From assembly GCA_023238725.1 (NCBI GenBank), contig CM041546.1, forward strand, positions 7,212,483 through 7,276,482: a DNA stretch of 64,000 bases. The letters run 5' to 3'. Shown here piece after piece: positions 25,200 through 36,000 of this stretch (positions are counted from its first letter, which is position 1; each line of letters opens with the position of its first letter). The position numbers were made by a program, and so were the translations under genes. The notes beneath the pieces were generated by a model. The model was not told the DNA's origin. It made no database searches and saw nothing but the letters and a program-made list of their open reading frames with translations. Source of the DNA: Scortum barcoo. Taxonomy: Eukaryota; Chordata; Actinopteri; Centrarchiformes; Terapontidae.

Positions 25200-25640
25200 T
25201 AAATCCCCTTCCAACCATCTCTGAGATGGTACACTCTATGTGTCTGTCATTTTCCACCACCACTTTCACCAATTAACATCTCATAAATTAAGCAGCCTTC
25301 ATTCAATTATAACTGAGACAGTCTCTGGTCTCACGCAGCAATAAAAAAAAGGGGGACAGAGTCGAGCAGAATTACTGCCTGAGATACCGACTCGAAATGG
25401 AAAGTGACACTGTCTAATTGGGGTAACCCAATGAGATCAGAAGGTGTCTCTGTCCAGATCACTTGTAGCAGAATAGGCACCAGTTTGCCTCTCTGACCCC
25501 TGAGCGGCAGCTTACGACCTGACCTGTGGAACTGACAGAGGTGTCCTTAATGACCAGATTTATACCACGATAAAGAGGGTCAATAAACAAACCCAGTACT
25601 GAATAAAAATACGATTAAGTTGGCATCGATCCAACATATT
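25200..25640. promoter_or_regulatory. candidate conserved non-coding block
   Basis: Complex sequence upstream of the Rex3 insertion. The 190 bp between it and the element is plain AT-rich sequence. Confidence 0.27.
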
Positions 25641-25832
25641 AATTGGGAATTGTCCAAACACAAACATTCAAAGTGTCATCTGTTTTGCTGTAGTTTTTTT
25701 CTTTTAGTTTATGGGCATTAAATGTTTTTTCTGTTTTGCTAGGTGTCAAACCTACAATTGCTATTTTTATTGAAATAAATGCATTTAAGTAAGTAAGTAG
25801 ATATAAATGTAGTTTAACAATTTGTGTAAATT

Positions 25833-25844
25833 ACAGTGACAGGG
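25833..25844. repeat. left target-site duplication of Rex3
   Basis: The 12-mer ACAGTGACAGGG abuts the 5' end of the element and is repeated exactly at 29354-29365, directly after the 3' tail. This is the expected footprint of target-primed reverse transcription. Confidence 0.88.
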
Positions 25845-26310
25845 CCCCTCCTTGAACCGCCACCTTACCTGTGGTGGAGGGGTTTGTGTGCCCGAATGAT
25901 CCTAGGAGCTATGTTGTCGAGGGGCATTACGCCCCTGGTAGGGTCTCCCATGGCAAACAGGTCCTAGGTGACGGGCCAGACTAAGAGCGGTTCACAAGCC
26001 CATCATGAACAGAAGAACATCAAGGACCGTTATTCGTCGCCCGGATTGGCGTTATTGCCGGGGCCCCACCCTGGAGCCAGGCCTGGGGTTGGGGCTCGCA
26101 GGCAGGCAGCGCCTGGTGGCAGGTGGCCGGGTCTTTGCCCACGGGACCCGGCCGGGCTCAGCCCGAAATGGCGACATGGGCCCGCTTCTTCCAGTAGGCT
26201 CACCACCCGCAGGAAGGTCCATGAGGGGCCGGTGCAATGTGGTTTGGGTAGCAGTGTCGTGGCAGGGGGCCTCGACGACCCAATCCCTGGACCAAAACTC
26301 TGGCAATAGG
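25845..26310 (+). other. Rex3 5' region upstream of endonuclease
   Basis: GC-rich sequence from the target-site duplication to the first endonuclease motif. It has open frames of about 110 residues in two frames, rich in Gly/Arg/Pro. RTE elements carry a 5' untranslated or poorly conserved N-terminal region here. No separate ORF1 domain was recognised. Confidence 0.6.
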
Positions 26311-27080
26311 GACATGGAATGTCACCTCGCTGGGGGGGAAGGAGCCTGAGCTCGTGCAGGGAGGTTGAGAGAGGTACCGGCTAGAGATAGTCGGGCTCAC
26401 CTCCACGCATAGCTTGGGCTCTGGAACCCAGCTCCTTGAGAGGGGACTGGACCCTCCACTACTCTGGAGTTGCCCAGGGTGAGCGGCGGCGGCTGGCTGG
26501 TGTGGGCTTGCTGCATAGCTCCCAGCTCAGCCGCCATGTGTTGGAGTTCACTCCGGTGAACGAGAGGGTCGCTTCCCTGCGCCTTCGGGTTGGGGATGGG
26601 ATAGGTCTCTTGCTGTTGTTTGTGCCTACGGGCCGAACAGCAGTACAGAGTACCCGGCCTTCTTGGAGTCCCTGGGAGGGGTACTTGATAGTGCTCCGAC
26701 TGGGGACTCCATTGTTCTACTGGGGGACTTCAACGCTCACGTGGGCAACAACAGTGATACCTGGAGGGGCGTGATCGGGAGGAACGGCCTCCCCGATCTG
26801 AACCCGAGCGGTGTTCTGTTATTGGACTTCTGTGCTAGTCACAGTTTGTCCATAACGAACACCATGTTCATTGAGCATAAGGGTGTCCATCAGTGCACGT
26901 GGCACCAGGACACCCTAGGCCGGAGGTCGATGATCGACTTTGTTGTCGTTTCATCTGATCTCCGGCCGTATGTCTTGGACACTCGGGTAAAGAGAGAGGG
27001 CTGAGTTGTCAACCGATCACCACCTGGTGGTGAGTGGTTGGATCCGCTGGCAGAGGAGGAAGTTGGACAGACCTGGCAGA
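26311..27080 (+). pseudogene. Rex3 endonuclease domain, frameshifted
   Basis: This is the APE-type endonuclease that nicks target DNA to prime reverse transcription. Visible motifs are TWNVTSLGG (26312-26338), GDFNAHVG (26723-26746, with the catalytic-region Asp and Asn) and STDHHLVV near 27009-27032 with the catalytic Asp-His pair. The first two lie in frame 2, the middle part (LHYSGV onward, 26450-26600) in frame 0, and the last in frame 0. At least three frameshifts therefore separate them, near 26350-26450, 26610 and 26990-27005. A stop follows soon after the first motif (about 26350). The protein cannot be made whole. Confidence 0.85.
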
Positions 27081-27780
27081 CCCAAACGTACATGTGTGAG
27101 GGTCTGTTGGGAACGTCTGGCCGAGCCCTCTGTCAGGGAGGTCTTCAACTCCCACCTCCGGAAGAGCTTCTCACAGATTCCGAGGGAGGCTGGAGACATT
27201 GAGTCCGAGTGGACCCATGTTCTCTGCCTCCATTGTCGACGCATGGTTCGGAAGTTGTGGACGCAAGGTCTCTGGTGCCTGTCGTGTCAAGCGGCAATTC
27301 CCCGAACCCGGTGGTGGACACTACCGGAAGTAAGGGATGCCATGTCAGGCTGAAGAAGGAGTCCTATCGGACCATGTTGGCCTGTGGGACTCCTGGACTT
27401 GCAGTTGACAGGTACCGGCAGGCCAAGCAAGCCGCAGCCCGGACGGTCCTGGAGGCAAAAACTTCGGGTCTGGGAGGAGTTCGGTGAGGAGGCCATGGAG
27501 GAGGACTATCGGTCGGCCTCGAAGAGATTCTGGCAAACCGTCCGGCGCCTCAGAAGGGGGAAGCAGTACTCTGCCAACACTGTTTACAGTGCAGGTGGGG
27601 AGCTGTTGACCTCGACTGGGGACATTGTCGGACGGTGGAAGAAATACTTCGAGGATCTCCTCAATCCCACCGACTTGCCTTCCAATGAGGAAGCGGAGGC
27701 TGGGGTCTCTGAGGTGGACTCTCGTCCATCACCCAAGCCGAAGTCACTGAGGTAGTTCGTAAGAAAGCTCCTCAGTGGCA
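27081..27780 (+). pseudogene. Rex3 linker between endonuclease and RT
   Basis: Coding-derived sequence joining the two enzymatic domains. Readable peptide in frame 0 includes RKQYSANTVYSAGGELL-like text at 27555-27610 and a segment rich in acidic residues before the RT. Stops and frame changes near 27220-27370 and at 27753 break it. Function of the linker is not known to me beyond being typical of RTE proteins. Confidence 0.7.
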
Positions 27781-28770
27781 AGGCGCCGGGGGTGGATGAG
27801 ATCCGCCCTGAGTACCTCAAATCTCTGGATGTTGTGGGGCTGTCTTGGCTGACACGCCTTTGCAACATTGCATGGAGGTTGGGGACAGTGCCTCTGGTGT
27901 GGCAAACTGGGGTGGTGGTCCCTCTTTTTAAAAAGGGGGAGGGGGACCGGAGAGTGTGTTCCAACTACAGGGGGATCACACTTCTCAGCCTCCCCGGGAA
28001 GGTCTACGCCAGGGTACTGGAGAGGAGAATTCGGCCGATAGTCGACCCTCGGATTCAGGAGGAACAATGCGGTGCGGTTTCGTTTCGTCCTGGTCGTGGA
28101 ACACTGGACCAGCTCTATACCCTCCACAGGGTGCTTGAGGGTTTATGGGAGTTTGCCCAACCAGTCCACATGTGCTTTTGTGGATCTGGAGAAGGCATTC
28201 GACCGTGTCCCTCGATGGTATTCTGTGGGGTGGGGTGCTCCAATGCGCCAGTATGGGGTCCGGGAGCCTTTGCTAAGCCAGGCTGTTAGGTTCGGTCTCT
28301 GTACGACCGGAGCAGGAGCTTGGTTCGCATTGCCGGCAGTAAGTCAGACCTGTTCCCAGTGCATGTTGGACTCCGGCAGGGTTGCCCTTTGTCACCGGTC
28401 CTGTTCATAATCTTTATGGACAGGATTTCTAGGCGTAGCATAGCCAGGGGCCGGAGGGAGTCCGGTTTGGGAACCACAGGATTTCATCTCTGCTTTTTGC
28501 GGATGATGTTGTCCTGATGGCTTCATCAGCAGCCAGGACCTTCAGCATGTGTACTGGAGAGCGGTTTGCAGCCGAGTGTGAAGCGGCTGGGATGAGAATC
28601 AGCACCTCCAAATCCGAGGCCATGGTTCTCGACCGACCGGAAAAGGGTGGTGTGCATGCCCTCTCCAGGTGGGTGGAGAGGTCCTGCCTCAAGTGGAGGA
28701 GTTCAAGTATCTCAGGGGTCGGGGTCTTGTTCACGAGTGAGGGAAAGATCGGAGCGTGAGATTGACAGGC
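27781..28770 (+). pseudogene. Rex3 reverse transcriptase domain, frameshifted
   Basis: RT fingers-palm motifs appear in order. SNYRGI is at 27960-27977 in frame 0. VDLEKAFDRVPR is at 28180-28215 in frame 1, with the first catalytic Asp. GLRQGCPLSPVLF is at 28368-28406 in frame 0. FADDVVLM is at 28496-28519 in frame 2, with the catalytic Asp-Asp. Each motif is intact, but they occupy three frames. One extra T in the run at 28176-28179 accounts for the first shift; others lie near 28270-28295 and 28430-28490. The residues are recognisable enough that decay is probably moderate rather than ancient. Confidence 0.9.
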
Positions 28771-29342
28771 GGATTAGTGCAGCGTCCGCAGTTATGCGGT
28801 GTCGGTGTACCGGACAACGTCGTGGTGAAGAAGGAGCTGAGTCGAAAGGCGTTTAAGCTCTCGATTTACCGATCAGTCAATCTCACGTTCCCACCCCTCA
28901 CCTATGGTCATGAACTTTGGGTAATGACCGAAAAGGACAAGATCATGCGGATACAAGCGGCCGAAATGAGTTTCCTCCGCAGGGTGGCTGGGCGCTCCCT
29001 TAGAGATAGGGTGAGAAGCTTCTCGGTCACTCGGGAGGAGCTTCGGAGTAGAGCCGCTGCTCCTTCAGCATCGAGAGGAGTCAGCTGAGGTGGCTTGGGC
29101 ATCTGTTTCGGATGCCCCCTGGACGCCTCCCTAGGGAGGTGTTCCAGGCATGTCCCACCGGGAGGAGGCCTCGGGGAAGACCCAGGACACGCTGGAGAAA
29201 ATGTCTATGTCTCTCGGCTGGCCTGGGGAACGCCTCGGGGTCCCCCCGGAAAGAGCTGGAGGAAGTGTCTGGGGTGAGGGAAGTCTGGGCATCTCTGCTC
29301 AGACTGCTGCCTCCGCGACCCGGTCCCGGACCAAGCGGATGA
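28771..29342 (+). pseudogene. Rex3 C-terminal region
   Basis: Sequence after the RT palm, shared by RTE proteins. Readable parts are VVKKELSRKA near 28820-28850 (frame 1), LRRVAGRSLRDRVR near 28970-29015 (frame 1) and MPPGRLPREVFQA from 29112 (frame 0). It finishes with a Pro/Gly-rich end stopping at 29342. At least one frame change lies near 29050-29110. Confidence 0.8.
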
Positions 29343-29353
29343 AGAAGAAGAAG

Positions 29354-29365
29354 ACAGTGACAGGG
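29354..29365. repeat. right target-site duplication of Rex3
   Basis: Exact copy of the 12-mer at 25833-25844. Removing 25845-29365 would give the predicted pre-insertion sequence joining TTACAGTGACAGGG to AATGC. Confidence 0.88.
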
Positions 29366-29839
29366 AATGCTATTCTTGGAGTAAAAATCAGAAGGGAGTG
29401 GTGTTAAGACAAATCTGTTTATTAATAATTATAATTGATTGTGAATATAGTTTAATGTACTTTAACGCACCACAGATCCAGCTACAGCCCATAGAGCCAA
29501 TGGGAAGGTGTGATAAAACAATATCCACAAAGCAGCGTTTCTGTGTCAGCACTGTCATTGCTAGCAGCTGCAGGTAACCTGGAAACTGGAGAAACACACA
29601 CACACACAAACAAACAAGAGATGTGTGAAAGGCCACCACCATCCCTAACAAATCTCAGGTGTCTTGATTTTGATCTCATCAGGAAAAACACCAACCTAAT
29701 TGGTCTTTGCAAACAAAAACAATGTTGGTGTTCATCTGCATATAGAAGAAAATAGAAGTGAGATCTGATCACAAATAGTCACTTGAAACGCATGTGGAGA
29801 TGTGTGTTAATGTAAAGTCTGAACAGGGCCACTGTCACC
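29366..29839. other. non-coding flank of Rex3
   Basis: Ordinary sequence with a CA run at 29595-29610. No feature is seen apart from overlapping short frames. Confidence 0.45.
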
Positions 29840-30420
29840 TCTTTAGCCATTTTGGGAAATACATGTATTTGCTGTCTTAGCCAGAATCAGGCTGACTCTC
29901 CATGTGTACAATGCTGTATGCAAAATGTGTGCTGTTTATGTTAGTACATGCTCCTGCCATGCAATGGGTATCCATTGACCATAGCACACATTTAAATGTA
30001 TCTTTAAACAAAACTGTTTTATGTTTAAGCTGTTGTGTGGACTGTGACACTGACTTGCCATAGATAGAGATGATCCAGGATCCTAACCCTGCATAAAACT
30101 TAAAAAAAAAAAGAAAGGCGGTTTTACAAATCCCCAAATCAAGCAAGAGAGTTGCTAAATTGGCAACTGGTACCTATATTCTGCTAACTTAGCTTTCACA
30201 GGTTTTAAACCAGGGTTTTAATCTCCACCATGACTGGGTTTAGGTACTTTATTTTTATTTTTATTTTAGTTTTATCAGAATGGACATTTTTAGTTTCCAA
30301 AAAGTAAATGTACTTTTAGCTTTAGTGAACACTAACTGGGTATTACACCAACCAGCTACCACTTGATTTATTTCTTGGGCAGGCTCTTGAAACCAGAGGT
30401 TACTTAGCCTTTTAGCTCTG
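29840..30420 (+). repeat. decayed interspersed repeat, percomorph type
   Basis: The opening (TTTTGGGAAATAC near 29849-29861, then GCTGTCTTAGCC) and a later segment (TTTATTTCTTGGGCAGGCTC near 30367-30386) resemble the start and a later part of a repeat I remember as abundant in percomorph genomes. The middle is diverged, with an A-run at 30100-30111. Family name, class and exact ends are not certain. A library search would decide. Confidence 0.42.
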
Positions 30421-30679
30421 GTTATTATTTCTAACTCAATATATAGAATTATACATGTTCATGGCACAATGTTTTTATTTGGTGAAAGTATGCAAATACA
30501 GTCAGATTCTGGTCTTTAACTCAAATTTATTGTTACTGTGGTTTGTCTTTGCAAGGCGATCATGATGAAACAAGATTTTTTTTTTTGTATGTGTGTGTTG
30601 TCTCTGCTCATTATGCAAGATAGTTTTTACTTGCTGTAACACACGGGCTACAAGTAACACATGGTTGTATTCGTACCAT
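30421..30679. other. AT-rich spacer
   Basis: AT-rich sequence with a T10 run near 30574-30584. Nothing recognised. Confidence 0.5.
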
Positions 30680-31240
30680 CACTTATTCCCTTGCAGCAGC
30701 AGCAGCTATCGGCCCAGCCTGTCTGTCTGACAAGACGTATTTAAAGAGCTCGCTTCTGACCTACAGAGGCTTTAGGCAGGCTTTGGGGACAGGCAGCAAT
30801 TGGTGTCAAAGAGGGGCCAAACGGCAATGATTTATAGCCAGGAAGATTTGACTGGCGAGGAGCTGCTGCTGCCACAATTACCTTTACTGCTAAACTCCTA
30901 CACTGACTGCATGTTATTCCATCGGCTGCTGCCACAACCACTGCCTGGTGCACACACTGACACACACCCACACACACACGCTCACATAGAGAGTCCTTTC
31001 TCTTTTTTTACAAGCGCTGTTCATGTTTGAGTGGTTGGGCCTTTGCGTCTTTGGCCTGCCTTGTCCACTTAAAAGGGCATTAATCAACGACTACTTTATA
31101 AATCAGGAGGTCCTTGCAGGCTCAAAGCGATTATGAGGTCAGGGCTCTGCAGAAGTACTTAACCAATTCCCAAACCCACCCGGACTTGATATATTTTGCT
31201 TCCTCGCGGCCGGGCGATTCATCATCATTCTCCCACTGAG
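30680..31240. promoter_or_regulatory. candidate conserved non-coding blocks
   Basis: Two complex parts, 30690-30950 and 31020-31240, are separated by a short CA repeat (30955-30990). The first repeats GCTGCTGC-type sequence at 30861-30869 and 30926-30934. No coding signature. Confidence 0.27.
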
Positions 31241-32029
31241 GCGTAATGGAACAGGCAGGGAGGGAGGACTGGATGTTAAGCAAAGGTATAGAAGATGAGT
31301 GGATGGCAATAGGGGGAGTAAAGGGGTAAAGATTGGGGAATAAAGTGGTTCATCTCGCCTCTCTCCCACTACCTCTCTATTCCTCTGTATCTCCCTTCAC
31401 TCTGTCTCCTGCGCTCCCTCTCTGCCCCCCCCTCTCTGCTCAGGTCCCCGGACGCGCTGGGGGCACTTAACGTCAGCCAGATCCATTCATCCCGGGCCTA
31501 GCAGCTCCCCCAAATTATTTCAGACAAAGCTGAGACAAATGTCTGGAAGATGTAGTTACTTTTCCGAATTTGGGAGCTCCGTGGACCTTCGGGAAAGCCG
31601 GCGCTCTTGGCCTCTGTCTGGTTTGACAGAAGCGGGAAATAGAGGATGTGGAAGGTGCCTGGAAGGAGAGCAGGCAGGGTAGAGGAAGAGAGGAGAGAAA
31701 CAGAGGGAGGGGAGGGACAATGCAAAGGGAAAGAAGGGACTACAGTTAAAATGTCAGTGAGGTCGGTAGAAGGAAAAAAGCACAAGTTTTCCAGAAATAA
31801 CAAATGAAGTCACAGAGAAGGACAGAGCTATGGACAGTGAGAGACAGAAGAAAAGAGAGGAAGGAGCCCTTAACTACAGGGCTGGAGGCTAATGCCCCCA
31901 GGGTAGTCCTTCTCCTTGTGAACACTGCCAGCACAAAATGGAGCCCATAAGTCAAGCTCAAAGGCCACGAGTAGTCCAGCCCAGAGAGGAAAAGAAATGT
32001 TTGAGCGTGGAGAAACCGGGCGAGCGACG
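31241..32029. other. GA/CT-rich spacer
   Basis: Purine-rich stretches at 31260-31330 and 31640-31730, and CT-rich sequence at 31360-31440. Minus-strand frames of about 100 residues are Ser/Leu/Pro-rich translations of the purine tracts. Confidence 0.45.
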
Positions 32030-32350
32030 ACGGTCTAACGCCGCCTGGTTAGGCGGATGAAACTCTTTCCTGTGTCCTTTGAGCTGAGCTAATTGGCAAT
32101 ATCCGTGGCTTTCAGCTACGAGGCCGTAAACTGATTTGCTTTTTGAGTCTCGGGAAAAACTCCACGGAAATCGCAGTCAGTCACCCTTTACGAGGGAGAG
32201 GGAAAATATGTCATTGCTCAGTCAGTTAAATAAATTGAGTGAGACAACGTCCTGTCAGTGCTGCTCTGTCTGGAAAACAAATCTAATAGACGCCCTGGCG
32301 CTGCACCTTCGATTACCTGTATAATGTCTAATTTAGCAACAAACAGCGGC
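32030..32350. promoter_or_regulatory. candidate CNE with CCGCCT dyad
   Basis: Complex, CpG-containing sequence opening with a perfect dyad CCGCCT-GGTT-AGGCGG (32041-32056). It continues without repeats to 32340. A 167-residue minus-strand frame (32218-32721) partly overlaps but is rich in Ser/Leu/Pro with no domain. Confidence 0.3.
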
Positions 32351-33779
32351 AGCCCGGGGGAGACACGCTGGAGTCCCTGTGATTTGAAAACAGAGAGAGC
32401 GAAGGGCAAAAGGAAGGAAGGTTCAAAGAAGTGAGGGGAGCAGCATGGGAGAAAGGATGACGGGAAGTATGCTGGGGAAGGAAGACGGCGTAGAGGAAGG
32501 AGGAAGTGAACTGCCTCTTCTTCACCGCTCCTCCAGACAGACACTTGGCGTGGCGTTGACAGAGCAGGAGAGGCGCCGGACTTAAAGTGGAGAAGACAGT
32601 TTCCATTACCCCTGGCACCCACCGGGAGAATAATTTGCTGAGCCCGGGTAAATTGTGATTTAAGAAGTGTAATGACGTGTAATAATTTTCTGTCACTGTT
32701 GTCAGTTAGTAGACAAAGCAAGTCTCCTCAGCTGGGGAGAGGGGGGTAGGACGGTGGAGATGGGAAAAAAAAAAACAGGAAGTTGGACGCAATCCAAACA
32801 AATGAGAGGGGATGTGTTGTGCAATAATAAGCAGTTTGAGAGTTTGTGTGGAGAGGAAGGTTTACCTTAGAATAGTGCCACTATCAGGGTATAAATGTGG
32901 TGTAATATTATATATTCTTGGTAGATGTTTCCTATTGAACAACAGTTATTATTACAGTAGTTGTTTCTACTGTTTTGTAATGTAGGACTGTCTGCGACAG
33001 TTTAGAGTTTCAAGTCGACAAAATGTCAGCAGGTCATGTTGCAGCTCTTTGATAGAAAATATTTTTCACACATAAAATGGTTACAAGTTATTGTTTGACT
33101 GTTTTACCTTTCACTTAGTTTTGTATTTTTTTTTAGATTGAAAGCAAAGGTTATAATTTAGAAAGTCTGTTTCAGACTCATTGGTGTGCCTATCTGTTTC
33201 GTTGTTTAAAATGACTATGATAGGATGTCCTCAGAATTATGTGAACTTTTATTATCCCAGTGCCCAACCCAACCTATGGGCATTCAACAAAGGAGTTTTA
33301 TCTTTGACATATGTAATTTATGAAAAATAAAGCACCAGCCTCACCGTTATTAATGCCTCATCACAAGCTCCAATAGAGCAGGGAGTCGTGGGCTTTGAGT
33401 GATTATGTTATCACTTTTAGTGTATGTTTTGCATAGACGTGCACAGGTTTCAAAGAGGGAGACTCGGAGAAAAGGGAAGGTAGACTTTGCAAATGTGAAA
33501 ACAGTATCTCACAATAGGTGCTCTACAAAGATGCAATATATGAAAATACAAGGATGCACATCATATTCCAAACACATGTAAAAGTTTTGATATATTTGCA
33601 AATATGCTGCAGTCTATTCCATTTTTCTTAAAGGCTTAGGAGAATTAGAGTAGTTGACAAATAGCATGTTAAAGTCTTTTTTTTTTAATAGTTAACAGAG
33701 AGGATGCAACTTATTTGAAATTATTAGATAGGGAGGGGGAGTCCATTTCAATTATTCCATTCAATTCAGTTCAGTTTAT
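32351..33779. other. non-coding spacer
   Basis: GA-rich at 32390-32510, a complex patch to 32720, then AT-rich sequence. A short TTCAATTCAGTTCAG stretch near 33759-33774 resembles the ends of some fish retroposons but is too short to assign. Confidence 0.45.
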
Positions 33780-34190
33780 CACAGAACATGCGGTGCAGTG
33801 TAATAATGTCACCAACAGTCAGTGTAATGCAAATTGCATGCCTCATCTTTCTCATTTCTTTTTGGTGGACTGCACTGTGTAGCTACTTACAGCTACCATT
33901 AAATCATCATTAATACATTGCATGACTTTAAAAAGAAAACCATTTTTTTACTTTTTTTTTTTTCAGCCTGGCAGATAACTGCGCTGGGCGTACATATGTT
34001 TATCACAGCAATATCTCTATTACAAGTCGCTTAACAGGAATGCATAATGCATTCGTGCAGAGCACAAAATGCCATAAATCAAAATGAAAATGAAATGGAT
34101 TACAATGCAGCGCAGCAACTAAGCGGCGGTGACAGGACTAATTCAACAACTTTTATGGTCAAAGGCTTGGGTTTCTGCCATTCGGTATTA
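33780..34190. promoter_or_regulatory. candidate conserved non-coding block
   Basis: Complex AT-leaning sequence with ATAATGCATT near 34044-34053 and AAATGAAAATGAAATGG near 34082-34098. It is interrupted by T-runs at 33942-33964. There are no useful frames. Confidence 0.3.
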
Positions 34191-34979
34191 CACTTGCTAA
34201 ATTACAAGAACAAGCCCTGCCTGCTTTTGTCTTACTCCATCCTCTCTATAATGTCTTCTTCCTTCCCTTTCTCTCTGTCGCTCTCAGTCTCTCTGTCCTG
34301 CCTCCACAACCAAAGTTGTTTGATCATAAATTGTTGAAGTGCAATGACTTGTCTCCTCCACTTTCACTCAGTGGTCCTAGTAGTAGCAAGAGCAGATTAA
34401 AAAGTCTGCCACACTACCCAACCGGTCTCAGCATACCATTAGCATATATATGAGATTTGAGACATTTTCTAATATTCTCCAGCAGGACTCATCTGTCATG
34501 GCCTGGTGATGAATTATAAAATGCTTGTTTGGGTGTGAGGGAGCTGGAGAAGTGGCAGCGTGCCTCCCCTCCTCTCCCCTTACTTCTATAACCTTTACCA
34601 TGCCTGTTAAAAAAAAAAGGGGGAGAAAATCAATGTGAGGACTATTCATAAAAAAAGGGAGTTTATGCATGTTATTACCTACGCCATTAGTCAATATGAG
34701 CGGGAACTGGTAACAACTCCTACAGGTGTCGCTAAGTTGCAGGAAAAGTGAATGGAGACACTGTCTGTCCTGGATTTAGTTAAAGTTCAATCCATCAATC
34801 GACAGGACGAAATCAAAGGGAAATAATGATGAAGACATTTGTCTGCTGGATTGTAGGGTATATTAACGGAGACTTTCTTACAGGGCTTTCAGGCTTAGTG
34901 ATTAACAATTAAGAGCACAACTCAACTGAGGAATACACAGACATTATGTTTAATTTCTTTTCTGCATTGTAATCATTTA
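34191..34979. other. mixed sequence, part possibly conserved
   Basis: A CT-rich stretch at 34250-34310. Complex sequence at 34430-34560 and 34680-34870 without a clear motif. A-runs at 34610-34618 and 34650-34656. Confidence 0.4.
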
Positions 34980-35345
34980 GCATGAAGGTCCCGCCCAGAT
35001 TGAAAACTGAAAACAAACCAACATCATGACTGGGGTCCTCTCGTGGCTGAGCGTGCACCCCTGGGGCCTGGTCATTCCCCGGCAGAACGAGCAGAGTGCG
35101 CCGCCACCATGTGGGCCCACCACCTGTTAGTCAAGGTGTAAGCGTCTGGTGCATATGGGGCGGTAGGCAAAGGTGAGTTGACCCCTGGTTATGAAAACTG
35201 CCTCTTGGGATGTGTCTCCTTTTCCTGTTGCAGCACGTCATGAGATATCTTTTTTTTTTTTCCTTGCAGAACAAGAGAGTTTACTATATGTCAGTGATTC
35301 TAGACAAGCCCAGTCCCAGTCCATGCAACGACTTGGTTACAAAGA
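34980..35345 (+). other. complex block with a strong splice-acceptor-like site
   Basis: A T-run of about 13 followed by CCTTGCAG ends at 35271, an excellent match to a 3' splice site. The frame that follows is open for 26 codons. A separate 34-codon frame starts at 35026 (ATG) and ends at 35130. Neither resembles a protein I know, and no matching donor was found. This could be a non-coding or 5' UTR exon, or chance. Confidence 0.2.
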
Positions 35346-36000
35346 TCTGATCTGACAAGAAGCAATCGTCCACCCACTCCCTCCACCCTCACTGACGCCC
35401 GCTTTCTTGGCCAGTGATGAAAGCTAGATGATTAGGAGTGGCATAAATGAGCATTTAGTTTAGTGTCATATTACAGTTATTTGTCATTATTATTTATTTT
35501 TTCATCATTCACACTAGTATGCTCTCTCTCTCTCTCACTCTCTTCCTCACTTTGATGCTGTCGTTCATTCACACATTCCCCGAAACAGGTGTGTGTGCGA
35601 ACACTGAGCAAACCTGGGAATCGGCTTACTTTTGAAATAGAATTAAATGAATGTACTTATTTTTGTACATGTACATTAATGCAAAAACGCATTAATCGAG
35701 GTTCTCAAATAAATTAAATAGTCCTTAAGACAACAGAAGACATTATTATATCAACAAATAATGTAATGCAATGTATCTGCACAACCATACTTGCTTTAAA
35801 TCTTAATTATTTGAACGCTTATTGAGTATTGATATAAAATATTGCAATACTATGTTCTGTAAAGCATGTTCAGGTCATTTTTTGACCTCTTAAAAAACGC
35901 AGTATACTTTATTTAACTAAAAATACACAGTGCATAAAGTATAGTTTATTACACATACTAAAAAAATAGTAAACAAGTTCAATTACAGCTTACACTACGT
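35346..36000. other. AT-rich spacer with a hairpin
   Basis: A CT run at 35523-35543. An inverted repeat with perfect 10-bp arms, TATACTTTAT (35903-35912) and ATAAAGTATA (35934-35943), has a 21-nt loop. The rest is AT-rich without recognised features. Confidence 0.5.

Larger units (their letters stand above)
25845..29353 (+). mobile_element. Rex3: Rex3 non-LTR retrotransposon (RTE clade), nearly full length
   Basis: A 3,509-bp element, much richer in GC than its flanks, bounded by a 12-bp target-site duplication. It encodes an apurinic-type endonuclease followed by a reverse transcriptase. The published Rex3 PCR primer sites, as I recall them, are present: one at 27900-27919 and the reverse complement of the other at 28377-28397. 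They span 498 bp, the usual amplicon size. It ends in a short GAT/GAA tail (29337-29353) rather than a long poly-A, as RTE elements do. About 3.2-3.5 kb is the normal RTE length, so it is not noticeably 5'-truncated. Several frameshifts show it is inactive. Confidence 0.93.

Noticed and set aside
32218..32721. 167-residue minus-strand open frame
   Set aside because: Longest frame outside Rex3, but Ser/Leu/Pro-rich over purine tracts, no domain, an overlapping frame of 122 residues in another phase, and no promoter or splice context.
33759..33782. TTCAATTCAGTTCAG as a retroposon end
   Set aside because: Too short and of simple composition; no body or duplication is visible on either side.
35026..35130. 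34-codon open frame MTGVLSWLS... as a micropeptide
   Set aside because: A frame of this length is expected by chance, and no family match or splice donor supports it.
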